Assembly (NCBI GenBank): GCA_013176395.1
Contig: JABMLP010000015.1
Location: 558,001 to 622,000, forward strand
Direction: 5' to 3'
Source: Venturia oleaginea
Lineage: Eukaryota; Ascomycota; Dothideomycetes; Venturiales; Venturiaceae
Length of the DNA stretch: 64,000 nt
Shown here: positions 1 through 10,959 of the stretch, piece by piece
How the letters are laid out: every line of letters begins with the position of its first letter
Numbering within the stretch: position 1 is the first letter of the stretch
Program-made: the position numbers and the translations under genes
The notes under the pieces: generated by a model
The model's input: only the letters and a program-made list of their open reading frames with translations
Told to the model about the DNA's origin: nothing
The model's database searches: none

Positions 1-1930
1 GGGTTGTTGCTGCAGTTTCTGCCATGGTCGTTTGAAGGTCACCTCTTACACAGAGACGTGCTTTGAATTTGGTGACATAGCCGTCAGAATCCGATTTGTA
101 CGAGAATACCCACATCATAGGGAGTTGCACAATGCTGGGATCCATCTCAGAGGGTGATAGAGGTTTGAAGGTTCCTGCACGGCGGAGGTGGTTGAATTCT
201 TTCTCTGCAGCTGCAATGAACTGATCGGCGTATGGATGGCGAATCATTTGATGCCAGTACTTGGGAACTGGAGGCATGTCGCTAACATGAAGCCTGGTAG
301 TGGACGTAGCAAGAGAGAGGGCAAAGTTGAAGCCTACAAGATAGCCGGACAACTCATTGACAGCAGTGATATGAGCCTGATGACGAGTCCTCTTCCCAGA
401 AATGATGTTTCTGATGTCAGTTTCAGCACCAACTGCGGTGTATTCCTCAGAGAACTCTGCAGTATAGGAGGTTCTAGCAGTGGGAGCTGATGATAGTGCT
501 GGGGAAGGAGGTTGTACTTGACTGGGTTCAGCTTCATTTTCTCCGCTTTCCTTCTCATCATCGCCATCCTCATCAGATTCTCTGTCACCGGATTGTTCTT
601 TGTTACTTTCAGTGTCATAGGAGTCAGTGGTTGACTCTAAAGGTAGAGTGGCAGATGGAGTTGGTGATGGAGATGGAAGCTGAGATTGAGGTGCAGGAGC
701 TTTTGGCGAAGATGATTGGGCAGGAGAGGAGGGCTGAATTGGTTCAGTTACTGAAATTTCACCAAAGTTTGGTGGAGTGAACTGATAAGTGTCAAGTAGA
801 GACTCTTCTATTCCATCGTTGAGTGAGGGTAATGGCTGCTGGACTTCAATAGCTTCTTCAACCTCCATGATGATGCCCAAGTCTACTTCGGAAGGTTTGT
901 AGAACTTGGTGGAGTCAAAGGTAACATCTCGGCTTCTGACCACTCTCTTTTGAGAAGGAACCCAGATTCTGAAGATGTTTGATGAATCGTAGCCGACAAG
1001 GTAACCAATATGGGTGCGAGGTTCCATTTTGTCGAGTTTAGCGAGGCGATACCGTAGAGGATAGGCTCTGCAGCCAAAGATTTCAAGATGTGCAAGATTT
1101 GGTTTACGGCCAGTGATGCATTCGTAGGGCGTTTTCCATCCAAGGCGCCGAGTTGGCCAAAGATTGAACAGATATGCTGCACATTTAACGGCATCGGACC
1201 AGAGATTGTGTGGGAGTTTTGCGTGTATTATCATTGAACGAGCGATACGGCAGAGAAAATGTCCTGCTTTCTCAGCCCCTCCATTTTGGGCTTGAGTGTG
1301 TGCTGCAGAGGATTCTCTTTTGATGCCGTGTTGAGCAAGGAATGAATTGAGGCGTTGAGATCTGAAATCATCAGTTTGAAGGAATCGGATCTTGTAACCC
1401 ATTGACTCAATGAGCATTACAAACTCGATGATTGCGTCAACAGATTGGTGCTCTTCCCAGTGATTGGTGACTATATGGTAGCCAAACGTATCACATACCA
1501 GATGAGTTGAGTAGCGATTGTGGTCAATAGAGATTCCATGATGGACCATATCTACTGACACCCTCTCAAATGGGAGTCCAACAGCAACATCAGTATGCCC
1601 AAAACGTCTTGAGACCTTTCTTTGACCCTTGGCTAAGGAGCAGGACTCACATTTGGCATGATGTGGCTTGTGGTTGTTGGTTGTGATGTGTACACCTGTG
1701 GTATTTGCTTGTAGTTTTGTCAACGCCGCAGGAGAAACGTGACCAAGCATCTCATGCCATTCAAGAGCTGTTGCTTTCTTTGGCGGTCGAGATTGTGTTG
1801 TTTGTGAGGCTAGAGCTGCAGCAGCAACACCTTTGAAGCCAGTAGTGAGAGCAGTTGTCTCGAAATCGGCTGGAGTGTTATTGGGATAACATGTCGGTAA
1901 CGCAGTATCAGGTGATGTGATGGCGGATAG
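1..1930 (-). CDS. Copia Pol: integrase and N-terminal reverse transcriptase (partial)
   Basis: The frame of the Gag-protease ORF continues without any other stop from 1930 to the window edge. It shows the integrase HHCC zinc motif (WHEMLGH followed by CESC), the DDE core (VSVDMVHHG; FLQTDDFRSQ; then AQNGGAEKAG supplying the Glu), the Copia C-terminal region (GCRAYPLRYRLAKLDKMEPR), a long acidic Ser/Pro-rich linker, and the start of the RVT_2 reverse transcriptase (MMWVFSYKSDSDGYVTKFKA, then RLCVRGD). No start codon is evident immediately after the TGA, which favours expression as a fusion to Gag-protease. RT catalytic residues and RNase H are outside the window. Confidence 0.9.
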
Positions 1931-1933
1931 TCA

Positions 1934-3601
1934 GCTTGAGGATTCCCTGGCGATGACCCACATTGGGCCTTCTCTCTGAAAGATAATGAGTGGTTTGTCG
2001 TTCTTGGTGATGCGATTGAGGCGAAGATTGACATCAAAACCTTTGTCAATCAAGATAGAGAGAGAGATAAGATTTGTGCTGAAGCCTGGAGCATAGATAA
2101 CCCCAGATAGCACCAGGAAGCTGGGACCATTTGGCGTAGTAACCGGCAGTTTGACAGTGCCCTTAGATACAACGTGAGAAAGACCAGTGCCGGAGGTGAT
2201 AGTCGATCCTATTGGCATGGTGGATTCGGTCGTGTAATACTGAAGGCTGTTGGTGACGTGATGAGAGGAAGCTGAATCAAGATACCAGATATTGGAATGG
2301 ATGGTGATTTGAGACGAGAATGCGGCGGCAATAGGGTTACCCAGGGCTTCTACCACTGAAGAGTAGTATGCATTGATATGAACTGGCTCAACATCAGCAA
2401 CTTCTTCAGTGGGAGGGATGTGGATAGACGTAGCGTTTGCCATGATATGCTCTGGTGCCGCAGTCGATGGTAATGAGGCATCGTTTTTGAGTCTCTTAAC
2501 TGCTTTCTCATTCACTGTCTTGATGATGCCTACCAACTTCTTGTTCTTTTTGATGGCTCCATCAATCTTACTTTTCTTTGCCGGATTTTCAACCCAGTAG
2601 GGAGGGCGAATACATTCCACAATGTGGTTACAGTCACTCCAAAAGTGGACTTCTCCGCAGAGACATTCCTTTGGTGTGCGAGGAACCCGTGGGCCGGTAG
2701 AAGAGGCTTTAGTGTCAGAAGGTTCATCTTGGAAGGTAGCAAATGAAGCTAGAGGTGAATTTTGACCATGTGTGCGATGCTCAACGACTCTGAGACGTCG
2801 TGTATTGCGGAATCGGGCGACTACTTTGTCAATTGGAGGGAGGTCTAGGCCGTCGGAGAGGAGGTTGTTCATGAAGGCTTCTTGAAGGTCAGCCCAGTGG
2901 CTATCATACCGGCGAACTGCTGTGATGAAGTCAAAGATAGGCTGTTCATCTTCAACCTGACCAAGATTTAGTTTGACCGCTTGACCATGGGTGAACACCC
3001 ATTTGTTAATCCAAGTATCGACGTCGCTGCCTTTGGGACCAATGGAGTTAAGGTACTGATATTCGCGGCGAACCTCAATTTTGAGGGCGCGATCAGTAGG
3101 GCAAACATGCTCCTTCAAAGATGCCATGATCTCCTGAACTGTGTTGCAATCAGTAAGATGTCCTGCGTATGCAGCGGAGACGTTGGCGTAGATTTTGTTT
3201 TTCAGCTCCTTCATTGCCTTAACTTTCAAGTCGTGCTCAACTTTTTCAATCCTGAAAACACCCAATTCGTACTCAAATTCCCACCGTTTTGCCGCGTTGT
3301 CAGGAATGCCAATTGTTGCTGGCGTAAGGCCAACGTCGACGGGTAGTGGGGCCCTTCGGAGGTACAACAGAGGTTGCTCTGTATAGGCTTGAGCAGGGGG
3401 AGGGTTCTGGGCTTGCTGAGATGGAGTAAGAGCAATAGGTTTGGGCTCAAAATCTGGATCAATGTATTCCCAAAGATTGTCGGTAATTGCTATTTGACGA
3501 ATCCAATCGCGGAAGGCGTTCCACTTTGTAGGGTCCGAAAGGAAGATTTCAAGGGAGTCTCCCTTGAGCTTTGACGATGCTAATGCAGCTGACATCGTCA
3601 T
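1934..3601 (-). CDS. Copia Gag-protease polyprotein (first ORF, ends at an in-frame TGA at 1931)
   Basis: About 556 residues from the ATG at 3601 (a second ATG follows two codons later); the frame is open further upstream but contains no other ATG. The N-terminal half is a Gag of the UBN2/retrotran_gag type, with the KLKGDSLEIFLSDPTKWNAF segment near the start. A compressed zinc knuckle (CLCGEVHFWSDC, spacing C-x-C-x3-H-x4-C) follows at about two thirds of the length. A retropepsin-like aspartic protease comes next, active site WYLDSASSHHVT (Copia consensus DSGAS/DSGAT). The ORF ends in the linker after the protease at TGA followed by CTA. The same frame then continues as integrase, so Pol is probably made by readthrough or, alternatively, this copy has a nonsense mutation. 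Confidence 0.9.
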
Positions 3602-3781
3602 GGTGGTGGGTGGGGATCTTTTCGTATATTCCGAGAGGATGTTGGATCGATGGCAGAATCGTTGTAAACACTGAAAGATGGGCTTAATGGGACTAGTGTG
3701 TATGGGGTTTGATAGAGGGGGTTGTATCAATACACGGCGGTGAAACCAGAAAGGGTAAGGTGTGTTTACGAGGGTAGGCAA

Positions 3782-3795
3782 GCCGGGCTCATAAC
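3782..3795 (-). other. Primer-binding site complementary to the initiator tRNA-Met anticodon arm
   Basis: The minus strand reads GTTATGAGCCCGGC just inside the LTR. This is complementary to the anticodon stem-loop of initiator tRNA-Met (the stretch that contains the CAU anticodon), not to the tRNA 3' end. Copia of Drosophila and many fungal Copia elements prime from a 5' half-molecule of this tRNA. The exact match length depends on the host tRNA, which is not in the window. Confidence 0.75.
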
Positions 3796-3798
3796 TCT

Positions 3799-4003
3799 TG
3801 AATGATACACAGTGAAAAGATGAGGAGGATTAAGGATTGCATGAGGTTCATAATGAACCGGTGACCGAGCGATAGTTATACAGATGTGATTGCTTTGAAA
3901 TCAAAAGACGGGTACATGATTCCGACGGCTGTATGCCACCGATATCCACTTCGCGGCTAACTGAAATTGTGGTATCATCCAACAGCGGCTGTATCATCTA
4001 ACA
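3799..4003 (-). repeat. 5' LTR of the Copia element
   Basis: On the minus strand the segment starts TGTTAGATGATAC and ends with CA directly before the primer-binding site, giving TG...CA ends and a length of about 205 bp, short as usual for fungal Copia elements. The first 20 bases are followed by a close variant of themselves (TGTTGGATGATAC, 3972-3984). The outer end abuts coding sequence of the interrupted host gene. The other LTR is outside the window, so the boundaries rest on the TG/CA ends, the primer site and the split exon. Confidence 0.75.
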
Positions 4004-4261
4004 GCAACATGTTTAAAGCTGTGAAGATGTCTCAGCGCAAATCTTTGGAATAAAATCAGTCAAATTACCTGGAAAGACCTTAACGTTTTGGGCGGGAGTT
4101 GCAGTAAGCATTTTGGCATAGATCCGGACACCATCGCTGCGGAAGTGATTAAGTTTCGCCGGAAGTTCTACCAGAGGCAGTGGTAGCTGAAGGTCGGGAT
4201 CAAAGTAATTGATAATAGAATCGGGGCCTTTGAAAACATTGTTGAACGGGATTTCTGCCAT
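4004..4261 (-). pseudogene. PLP-dependent (cysteine synthase / tryptophan synthase beta-like) enzyme, 5' fragment cut by the Copia insertion
   Basis: Exon 1 (4261-4069) begins MAEIPFNNVFKGPDSIINYF and contains LPLPLVELPAKLNHFRSDGV and AKMLTATPAQNVK, the N-terminal signature of a fungal cysteine-synthase-like PLP enzyme. A 50-nt intron (4068-4019; GTAATT...CACAG) leads to exon 2, whose first codons complete the family motif (ALNMLL), and then the Copia LTR begins. Only about 70 codons remain here; the PLP-binding lysine and the rest would lie beyond the element, left of the window. Upstream in-frame codons up to 4294 lack an ATG, so 4261 is preferred. The ATP-grasp gene on the other strand starts about 1.06 kb away and probably shared its pathway. 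Confidence 0.72.
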
Positions 4262-5318
4262 TGCTGTTGGAAGGAAATCTTTTCTCGTCAGCACTCACGT
4301 TCTGTGGCAATAAGCCAAGATATAACTTTTGTGTGTATTTTATGTCTCGAGTTCTTGACTGGGCTCCAACATGGGCCACAAGGCTGGCGGCAAGGCAACC
4401 CCACTGGCCTGGGCGGGATAGAAACCAGGCGATAACGTGACAGCATCGTGTAACAAAATCCACCGGATTCCCTTTCCGGCAGATCTTCCATGCTTAACTT
4501 GCGCAAAGTCGCTCTCCATGCTTGAGTGGCCAAGCTTCACTTGGCACGAAGCTAACATGGTATCTGCATCTAGGCATGCAGAAGCAAGAGCACCCGTGAG
4601 AAAGTATGTGGAACTTACCAGACGGTTCGCTTCGACACTCTTTAACCTGGAATCTGGTAGAACTAGGTCGGTACAAGCTGAAATGGGAGCTTTAGTTCTG
4701 GACCGGCACTGTTGCCAACCGTGCAGAGCTTTTTGAGGTATTTGCACCTGGAATTTTCTTCGACGTCGTATTCGAACCAGTCAGAATTTTCTAAGGAGTG
4801 CTCGAACGCTCAAGTACTCCGGAATATTTCATTCTGACTATACGTGGACGCGGATACATCAGAGAAAGCGCGGCACAAATCGAATCTGGACGCTGTAGCA
4901 GGAAGATTAGCCCGAAGAAGGGCTGCACAGCCGAATCGGCCCTGCTGATTCGCAAAATTCGGCCCCCCTGCGCGAGCCAGTTGTAAGAGCGCTTTCCATG
5001 ATATCGGGAATCAGGGATGGTTGCAGAGACCATTTGTATGTTGGATGTGAGACTATATCACGGACTCAACCCGGCATTTGCCCAACTAGGATTTTGTCTA
5101 CAGGGCTCATTTTCCCTTGGAATCTTGCCGTCTATGCGCGGAGGAAGAGATCCGAGTGTGCGAGCACAGACCTCAGGGTACCTTTAGCGACTGCGCCGTT
5201 AATACATCCAGGCAGACTGGTCCTTGAACTAGCAGCTCATGAATTTCCAGCTCACGGTGGTCAGGAACACTGTAATCAATCACCACAATTAGCACCGAAT
5301 GAACTAGAAGCCTACACC
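4262..5318. other. Divergent intergenic region between the PLP-enzyme and ATP-grasp genes
   Basis: About 1.06 kb with no convincing coding sequence; the short ORFs on both strands are unrelated to known domains. A partly palindromic segment around GGAGTGCTCGAACGCTC followed by AAGTACTCC (4797-4822) is the only conspicuous structure. The region presumably held a shared promoter. Confidence 0.5.
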
Positions 5319-7528
5319 ATGAGCTCTCAGTCACAAATCGTTGTGGCCTTCCAAACCACCCTTGAAGAGAAACCAATTTATGGTTGGTGACCGACTCGAC
5401 CAGAATTGGGATGGGTAACTGACGAAAACCAGTGAAAGTAGACTTCGGAAACACTACAAATATGGACCATGCCCGGTATTGGGCCTTGGATATTGTAGTG
5501 CGTCCTCTTCCAGAAGGCAGCAGCCACGAAAATAAATCGACAGACATTGTTCGACTCGACGCTTTAGCCTCGCAACATCACGCATTTCTAGCGGATGGCT
5601 TGAGAGTCGCCCGCCTAAAGGTCGGCGCCCACTGCTCTACGGTTCATTTTTCCAGCACAAGATGGCCACCTGACACGGAGCGACTTTCTGGAGCAGCGAT
5701 TGGAATGTAGCGAATTCGTGGCCAGAGCTGAAACATTTGCTTCTCCGCTCCAACCTATCAAAAGCATAGCGCCTTGCCAGGTTACCAAGACCAATGTAGC
5801 CGACATTTTGACCAAATCTATTGGTGGCATCCTTGCCCAGCTTGCCACAAGCGATCCTGCATTGGTGCTTACAGGTCTGGAGAAGGAAATGAGCAACAAG
5901 TTGTCCTTCCCCTGGATCGTTCCAGGTCCACTGCAGCGGAAACGAGTTGCATGGGTTCAAGGGCGCGAGAATATTGATGTAAGCCGGCGTGCCTACCAGG
6001 CAGCACGCGCACTTGGCATCACTCTCGTCATCATGGACAACGAAGGACATTGGCTCCAGGTAGGTCTATCAATCCACTTCCCCTCGAATGCACCTTTTTT
6101 GAAATCTAGAGCTTAATCCATGTTCAATACTGGCAAATTCCTGGCGATTCAGTTTCCTTAGGTTACCAGAATTTATCGATTTTGATCCTGGGTTATGGGT
6201 TTCCAAAATGAGAAGCATAGCAAAATGTTGTGCAATCTGGATAGGGCGCACGCAGAATTGACTAATCAGTGTTGCTACAGGATGAAGCATGGGCGCATCT
6301 TCGAGAATCTTTCGTTCCAGTGGACATCGAAATTGACCATGGATTGGCACAACGTATTGTGGATGCTGTGCGGGAATATCCGCATCCGATTGACGGAATA
6401 GTGACCATCAGCGATTTCCGCTTGCCAGCGATTGCAAAAGCATGTGAGATTCTTGGTCTGCCAACAGCTCCTTACGAAGCATATGCTATAGCCAAGGACA
6501 AAGCGAGGACCAGAATGCTGGAACCTGATGCGAACGAGGCGTTCACTGTGTCGAGTGTAGAAGGTTTGCAGACCTCTCTGGCCAACCGCTCGCTGCAGTT
6601 TCCACTCATCGTCAAGCCATGTCATGGCTACAACAGCGATTGTGTTTCCAAGGTTTGGAATGAACCTGATTTGGCAGGAGCTGTCCGCAGAGCTTCGGAA
6701 AGACATGCAGATGCAAAGGATGCGAATACCAGTGTTGTCGTTGAGCCATATATTGATGGTCCTGAGGTCGACATAAACTTCGTACTTCTGGACGGCGAAA
6801 TCATCTCTTGCGAAATCAGCGATGAATTTCCTTCCGACGGTGATGCAGATGACGCCAACATGGATGCAGGGTTCCAGGAAACCAAGACGGTGATGCCCAG
6901 CGCCCTGCCTGAAAACGAAAGACAGGCTCTCCGAGAGTCGTTGAAGCAAAGCATCTTGCGACAAGGCTTCCAATCGGGGGTGTTCCACTGCGAGGCTCGA
7001 GTCAGGAACTCACGAGTACAATATTCGAGCAAGGACGGCATTCTTGATCTCCAGCAAAAATCAGAACCCCCAACCAGCGAGATCAGCGCCTATCTTCATG
7101 AGATCAACGCTCGCCCTCCTGGCTATCTTGAAACAGCAGCCGTAAGTATGACCTATGGCTTGGACTACTTCGCCATACGGCTTCTTTTGTCTCTAGGGGC
7201 TGAGGAAAACACTCGTGTCCGGGCGCTTACTCAGCCGTTTCTGAAGGGTGCTCAATTCCATCTGTCCATCACCATCATGCCTCAAACTCGGGCAGGAATC
7301 ATGAAGACAGAGGATGCTGTCGAGACTTTTCTTGACGAGTATCCAGAAATCCGAAAGCAGGTGGTGGACTATGACACCCAGATGAAGAAAGGCGCGGTCC
7401 TGGAAGGGCCAGCAGCTGCATCTCTTTGGTGGGTTGCATACTTGTCGTTGATATCGAGGGAAAGCCGCCAGAAATGCCTGGAAGTGGTGGAGTTTGTTCA
7501 CAGGAACTTCTCGTATGAGTTGGAGTAG
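5319..7528 (+). CDS. ATP-grasp ligase (carboxylate-amine ligase type), apparently frameshifted
   Basis: Model: exon 1 5319-5382 (ATG in a good context), intron 5383-5432, an exon from 5433, and a last exon 6281-7528 after a 221-nt intron (6060-6280, branch GACTAATC). The frame of 5433-5620 does not match that of 5622-6059 and no plausible intron joins them, so a one-base indel near 5621-5631 is suspected. The C-terminal domain is a clear ATP-grasp fold: the ATP-binding lysine in FPLIVKPCHGYNSD, the adenine-side motif VVVEPYIDGPEVDINFVL, and the metal-binding ExNxR motif in LHEINARPPGY. Such enzymes ligate a carboxylate to an amine or thiol via an acyl phosphate. Beside a PLP enzyme, an amino-acid-derived dipeptide-like product is my inference. 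It may be a pseudogene. Confidence 0.72.
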
Positions 7529-8504
7529 GCTAGCGAGATGGATTTGATATTGTTGATATTGTTGTTTGTGTCGTTGATGAATAATCAAGTTCGTGTCAGT
7601 TTCGCGATCTGAACCACGTGAGAGTGAGCATGACTCGGTCGCTGTGATTTCTCTTCCCTGGTCCCATCTCCCGTCCTTCTTCTCACACAGAACCTCAGCC
7701 ATCAAAAACATCTATTCTCGTCCGACAACAAGATCTGCCAAGCCCATTCAAGCTTCTCTTGAAAACGATGGGTCCTCTTGGCTGAGCAAGTTCCTGCCCT
7801 TTCATTTCACACGGTTTCCGGGATGCCCCGGTTGATCAGAGAACCAGGACTTCATGAACTTGATACGCTAGCTGTTCTGTCCCCCTTCGCAATCGTTCAC
7901 AGCAGAATCGTCAAAACCGAGCTTTCCTCACGAGAGTCCTGAAAATTGCCGACGCACTCCACAATCGGCTTCTGGAAACGAGCAATGGAAAGTCTAACAG
8001 CATCTCCGAAGGCTGAATGCCAGCAATCTTCTCAGACAAAGCTGTCTTCGGTCTTCTTCGGTCTCAAATGGCCGCAGTCACCGCCTAGAGTAGATTCTTT
8101 CTTTGTGCACCAATGATATCATCGCTGGCAACCCTTTCTTCTTCAATCAGTCTTTGTTCCGTTTTTGCAAGGGAAGCGGCAGCATTTGAGAGCAATTGAG
8201 GTAGTTTCGGTCTTCGCCCAGGCCAACCCGCATGAACCTGGTCGCTTGGCGCAGAGGCGACTCGGGCCAGATGTCTTCCAGACACATGTTAGTAGAATCG
8301 TCCTTAGGCAAGAGATTGATGCCAATGCTCTATAGTAATGCCGGGATAATCATTCGTGGTAGGCCATTTTCTGGGCTTGCGAACTCGACTCTACTTCATA
8401 ATCCTTCCAGGAGCGTGAGAAGACCTTAAACAAGCTCTATGCCTGGCTTCTGAATAACTAATCCTCTATCTACAATTGCTACGTTTCTGACTTGTACCAC
8501 AAGC
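7529..8504. other. Intergenic region, ATP-grasp 3' side to ferric reductase promoter
   Basis: No coding signal seen on either strand over about 975 bp. A CACGTG box lies at about 7615 (GAACCACGTGAG). The rest is presumably the 3' UTR of one gene and the promoter of the next. Confidence 0.5.
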
Positions 8505-10959
8505 ATGGCTCACAGGTCGTTGCTCGTGCTGTCGCTCGCTCTTGCGAACATGGCTGTCGGCCATGTCACCACTGGTCGTGCGGGTCATGGTCTTATCGGC
8601 TTTGGAATTGTAGGTCAAAAGTCTGACACATGTGAAGTGCTGTTGTACTAACAATAACAGGAAATGTACAAGCCTGGTTGTGCTTACGCATGCCGCGCTG
8701 TACTTGCAAAGTCCTCGCTGAGCTGCACGCCCCATGAAGGGATGAATATGCCAGGAATGAGCCATATGGACGCCGAGACTGAGCCTGAGTGCTATGCCAC
8801 GGATGATGCCTTTCTCCAATCGCTCGCATATTGTATTTCAACTCGCTGCCAAGGAGTTCCAGCCTGGGAACTGGAAAGATACTGGAAAATGAATGTTGCA
8901 GGCAGGGGACAGTACGTCTCTCATTCGCAGTCAGAATGGTATTCAAATATAGCTGACCACGTCGCAGAGTACAGCCGGATCCTAAAGAAACATATCAGCA
9001 AGCTCTCGAGAAAGCAGGGACACCTACAGAAACGCTCGTCAAGGGCAATCCTCTGAATAAGACCAGCAAGATTCCAGATGATACTTATACTTCGAACTAC
9101 AACGCTCTGGTTATCTTTGAAGAAATGGAAATCATGCACGAGAGGAGTGGGTAAGTCTGTCTGGTTTTTTTTACGCGTTTTCTTCCCATTTGATAATCGA
9201 TGCAGCATTTTTGAAAGGAGTCTCTTACTAGGCATCGATGTTGCTATAGTCTTGGCAGATTTTGTACATCAGATCGCCGGAAACTCAGTGATATCGATCC
9301 CAAGTCTACAAGATCAGCCTGGTTCCCCCCAGCTGTAGGATGGGATGGGAGAGACATGATGACGGCTCCACTGTGTTGCAATGTAGAAGAAGCGGCATTC
9401 TAACATTGTCTCTCAGTATCATCCTTATCGTACTCGGCTTTGCGTTGCCAATCCTTCTTTCTTTGCTAAGATTTGTTCCATGGCCACAATCAATGGCTTC
9501 CAAGTTCAATGCCATATTCATCGATGCGCCCCTATTTGGTCGCCGACACAAACAACCCATTGGCAACATCGCGCATGTACCCACGCGAGGCCAGGCACTC
9601 TTCATCTTTTACATGTTTGCCATCAACGTCATCCTGGGAGCCATTTCTTTCCGATCCAAATCTCCCAACGCTTGGTTTGAAACTGTGACTGCCGAAATTG
9701 TCGGAGATGTTAACAATCGAATGGCTGTACTCTCTTTCGCAAATTTGCCGCTCGTCATACTGTATGCGGGCCGCAATAACATCCTGCTGAAGCTCACCAA
9801 CTGGTCTCATGGCACGTTTCTGCTTCTCCATCGCTGGCTGGCTTTCATTTGCACCTTGCAGGCTTGCCTACACTCTGCTGTTTGGCTACAGACCGACCTT
9901 GCAAACGGAACGCACTCCTCGGAAAGCAGATTGGGCTACTGGATCTGGGGGGCCGCCGCCACTGTCGGCATGTCCATCTTGTTCCCAACGTCCATGTTGC
10001 CCATCCGACAGAAGTTTTACGAACTATTCCTTGCCTGGCATGTCGCGATATCGATTATCATAATCGCCGGTTGCTACATGCACATATACCTACGCTTCGT
10101 TCATCAGTGGGGTTACGAGAACTGGATCTTTGTTGCTATAGCCGTATGGGGCTTTGACAGATTCGTGAGGGTGCTCAAGTTAGCTCGCAATGGTGTGAAG
10201 ACTGCAAAAATCACCGTCATTGACGAGGACTATATCAGAGTTGATGTTGAGGGTGTGAGTGGGGAAGGGATGGCCTATCTCTATTTCCCCACACTAACAT
10301 GGAGAGTATGGGAGAATCATCCATTCTCTGTTGCGGCGACTGTTCTCCCGTCGAACGACCACAAGACCCGCCATAGCTCATACACAACAACCGAGCTGAC
10401 GGACATGGAAAAAATTGGCGCCCAACAAACATCCGTGTCGAAGGCCTTCGATGGCGCCAGCGATGCGAACTCCTTGCACAAGCGTACTCGCAAGATTGTC
10501 GGACTCACCTTCCTCGTACGTACTCGTGGAGGGCTCACGGCATCCATGCGATCTTGCACTTTACTGCCTGTTCTCGTGGAGTCGCCATACGGATCCCACC
10601 CAGATCTCTCAGCCTACTCCCTCCTCATCGGTGTCGCCGGTGGCGTGGGTATCACCGCCGTCGCACCCGTTCTGCAACACCATCCCGGCCGCACCAAGCT
10701 CCTTTGGGGCGTACGAACGGCCGGTATTGTCGACGAGATGCGCGATCAACTGGCTGGCATCGACAAAGACATATTCGTTGGACAGAGGATGAACGTCGTG
10801 GAAGCGCTTGAACGGGAGTGTGTTGAGAAGGAGAGGATTGTTGTTGTTGTTAGTGGGCCGCCGGCTATGGCTGATGAGGTGAGGATGGCTGTTAATAACC
10901 TGGCGAGGAGCAAGAGAAATTTTTCGATACATTTGGTGGAGGAGTCGTTTAGTTGGTGA
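8505..10959 (+). CDS. Ferric/cupric reductase transmembrane component (FRE family)
   Basis: Four exons: 8505-8609, 8661-8911, 8968-9150, 9393-10959, giving 701 residues. Introns 1-2 are 51 and 56 nt (intron 1 has a perfect TACTAAC branch); intron 3 is 241 nt and its acceptor (9392) was chosen because it joins HERSG to GILTLSLS in frame. The protein has a signal peptide, an extracellular N-terminus with GCAYACRAVLAKSSLSC, several membrane helices with the heme-ligand histidines (LLHRWLAFICTLQACLHS and AWHVAISIIIIAGCYMHIY), the FAD motif HPFS, the NADPH motif GVAGGVGITAV, SGPPAMADEV, and the family ending EESFSW. It reduces extracellular Fe(III)/Cu(II) at the plasma membrane for uptake. Confidence 0.95.

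Larger units (their letters stand above)
1..4003 (-). mobile_element. Ty1/Copia LTR retrotransposon, 5' part (continues past the left edge)
   Basis: Read on the minus strand the element runs LTR (3799-4003), primer-binding site (about 3782-3795), untranslated leader, Gag with zinc knuckle, aspartic protease, integrase and the start of reverse transcriptase. RT, RNase H and the second LTR lie outside the window. Domain order protease-integrase-RT identifies Copia rather than Gypsy. The reading frame is open from 3601 to the window edge except for one TGA at 1931-1933, so the copy looks young. It lies in exon 2 of a PLP-dependent enzyme gene; the five bases 4004-4008 next to the LTR are the candidate target-site duplication, whose partner copy is out of view. 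Confidence 0.93.

Noticed and set aside
6275..6988. 237-codon minus-strand ORF
   Set aside because: Antisense shadow of the ATP-grasp exon, whose motifs are unambiguous.
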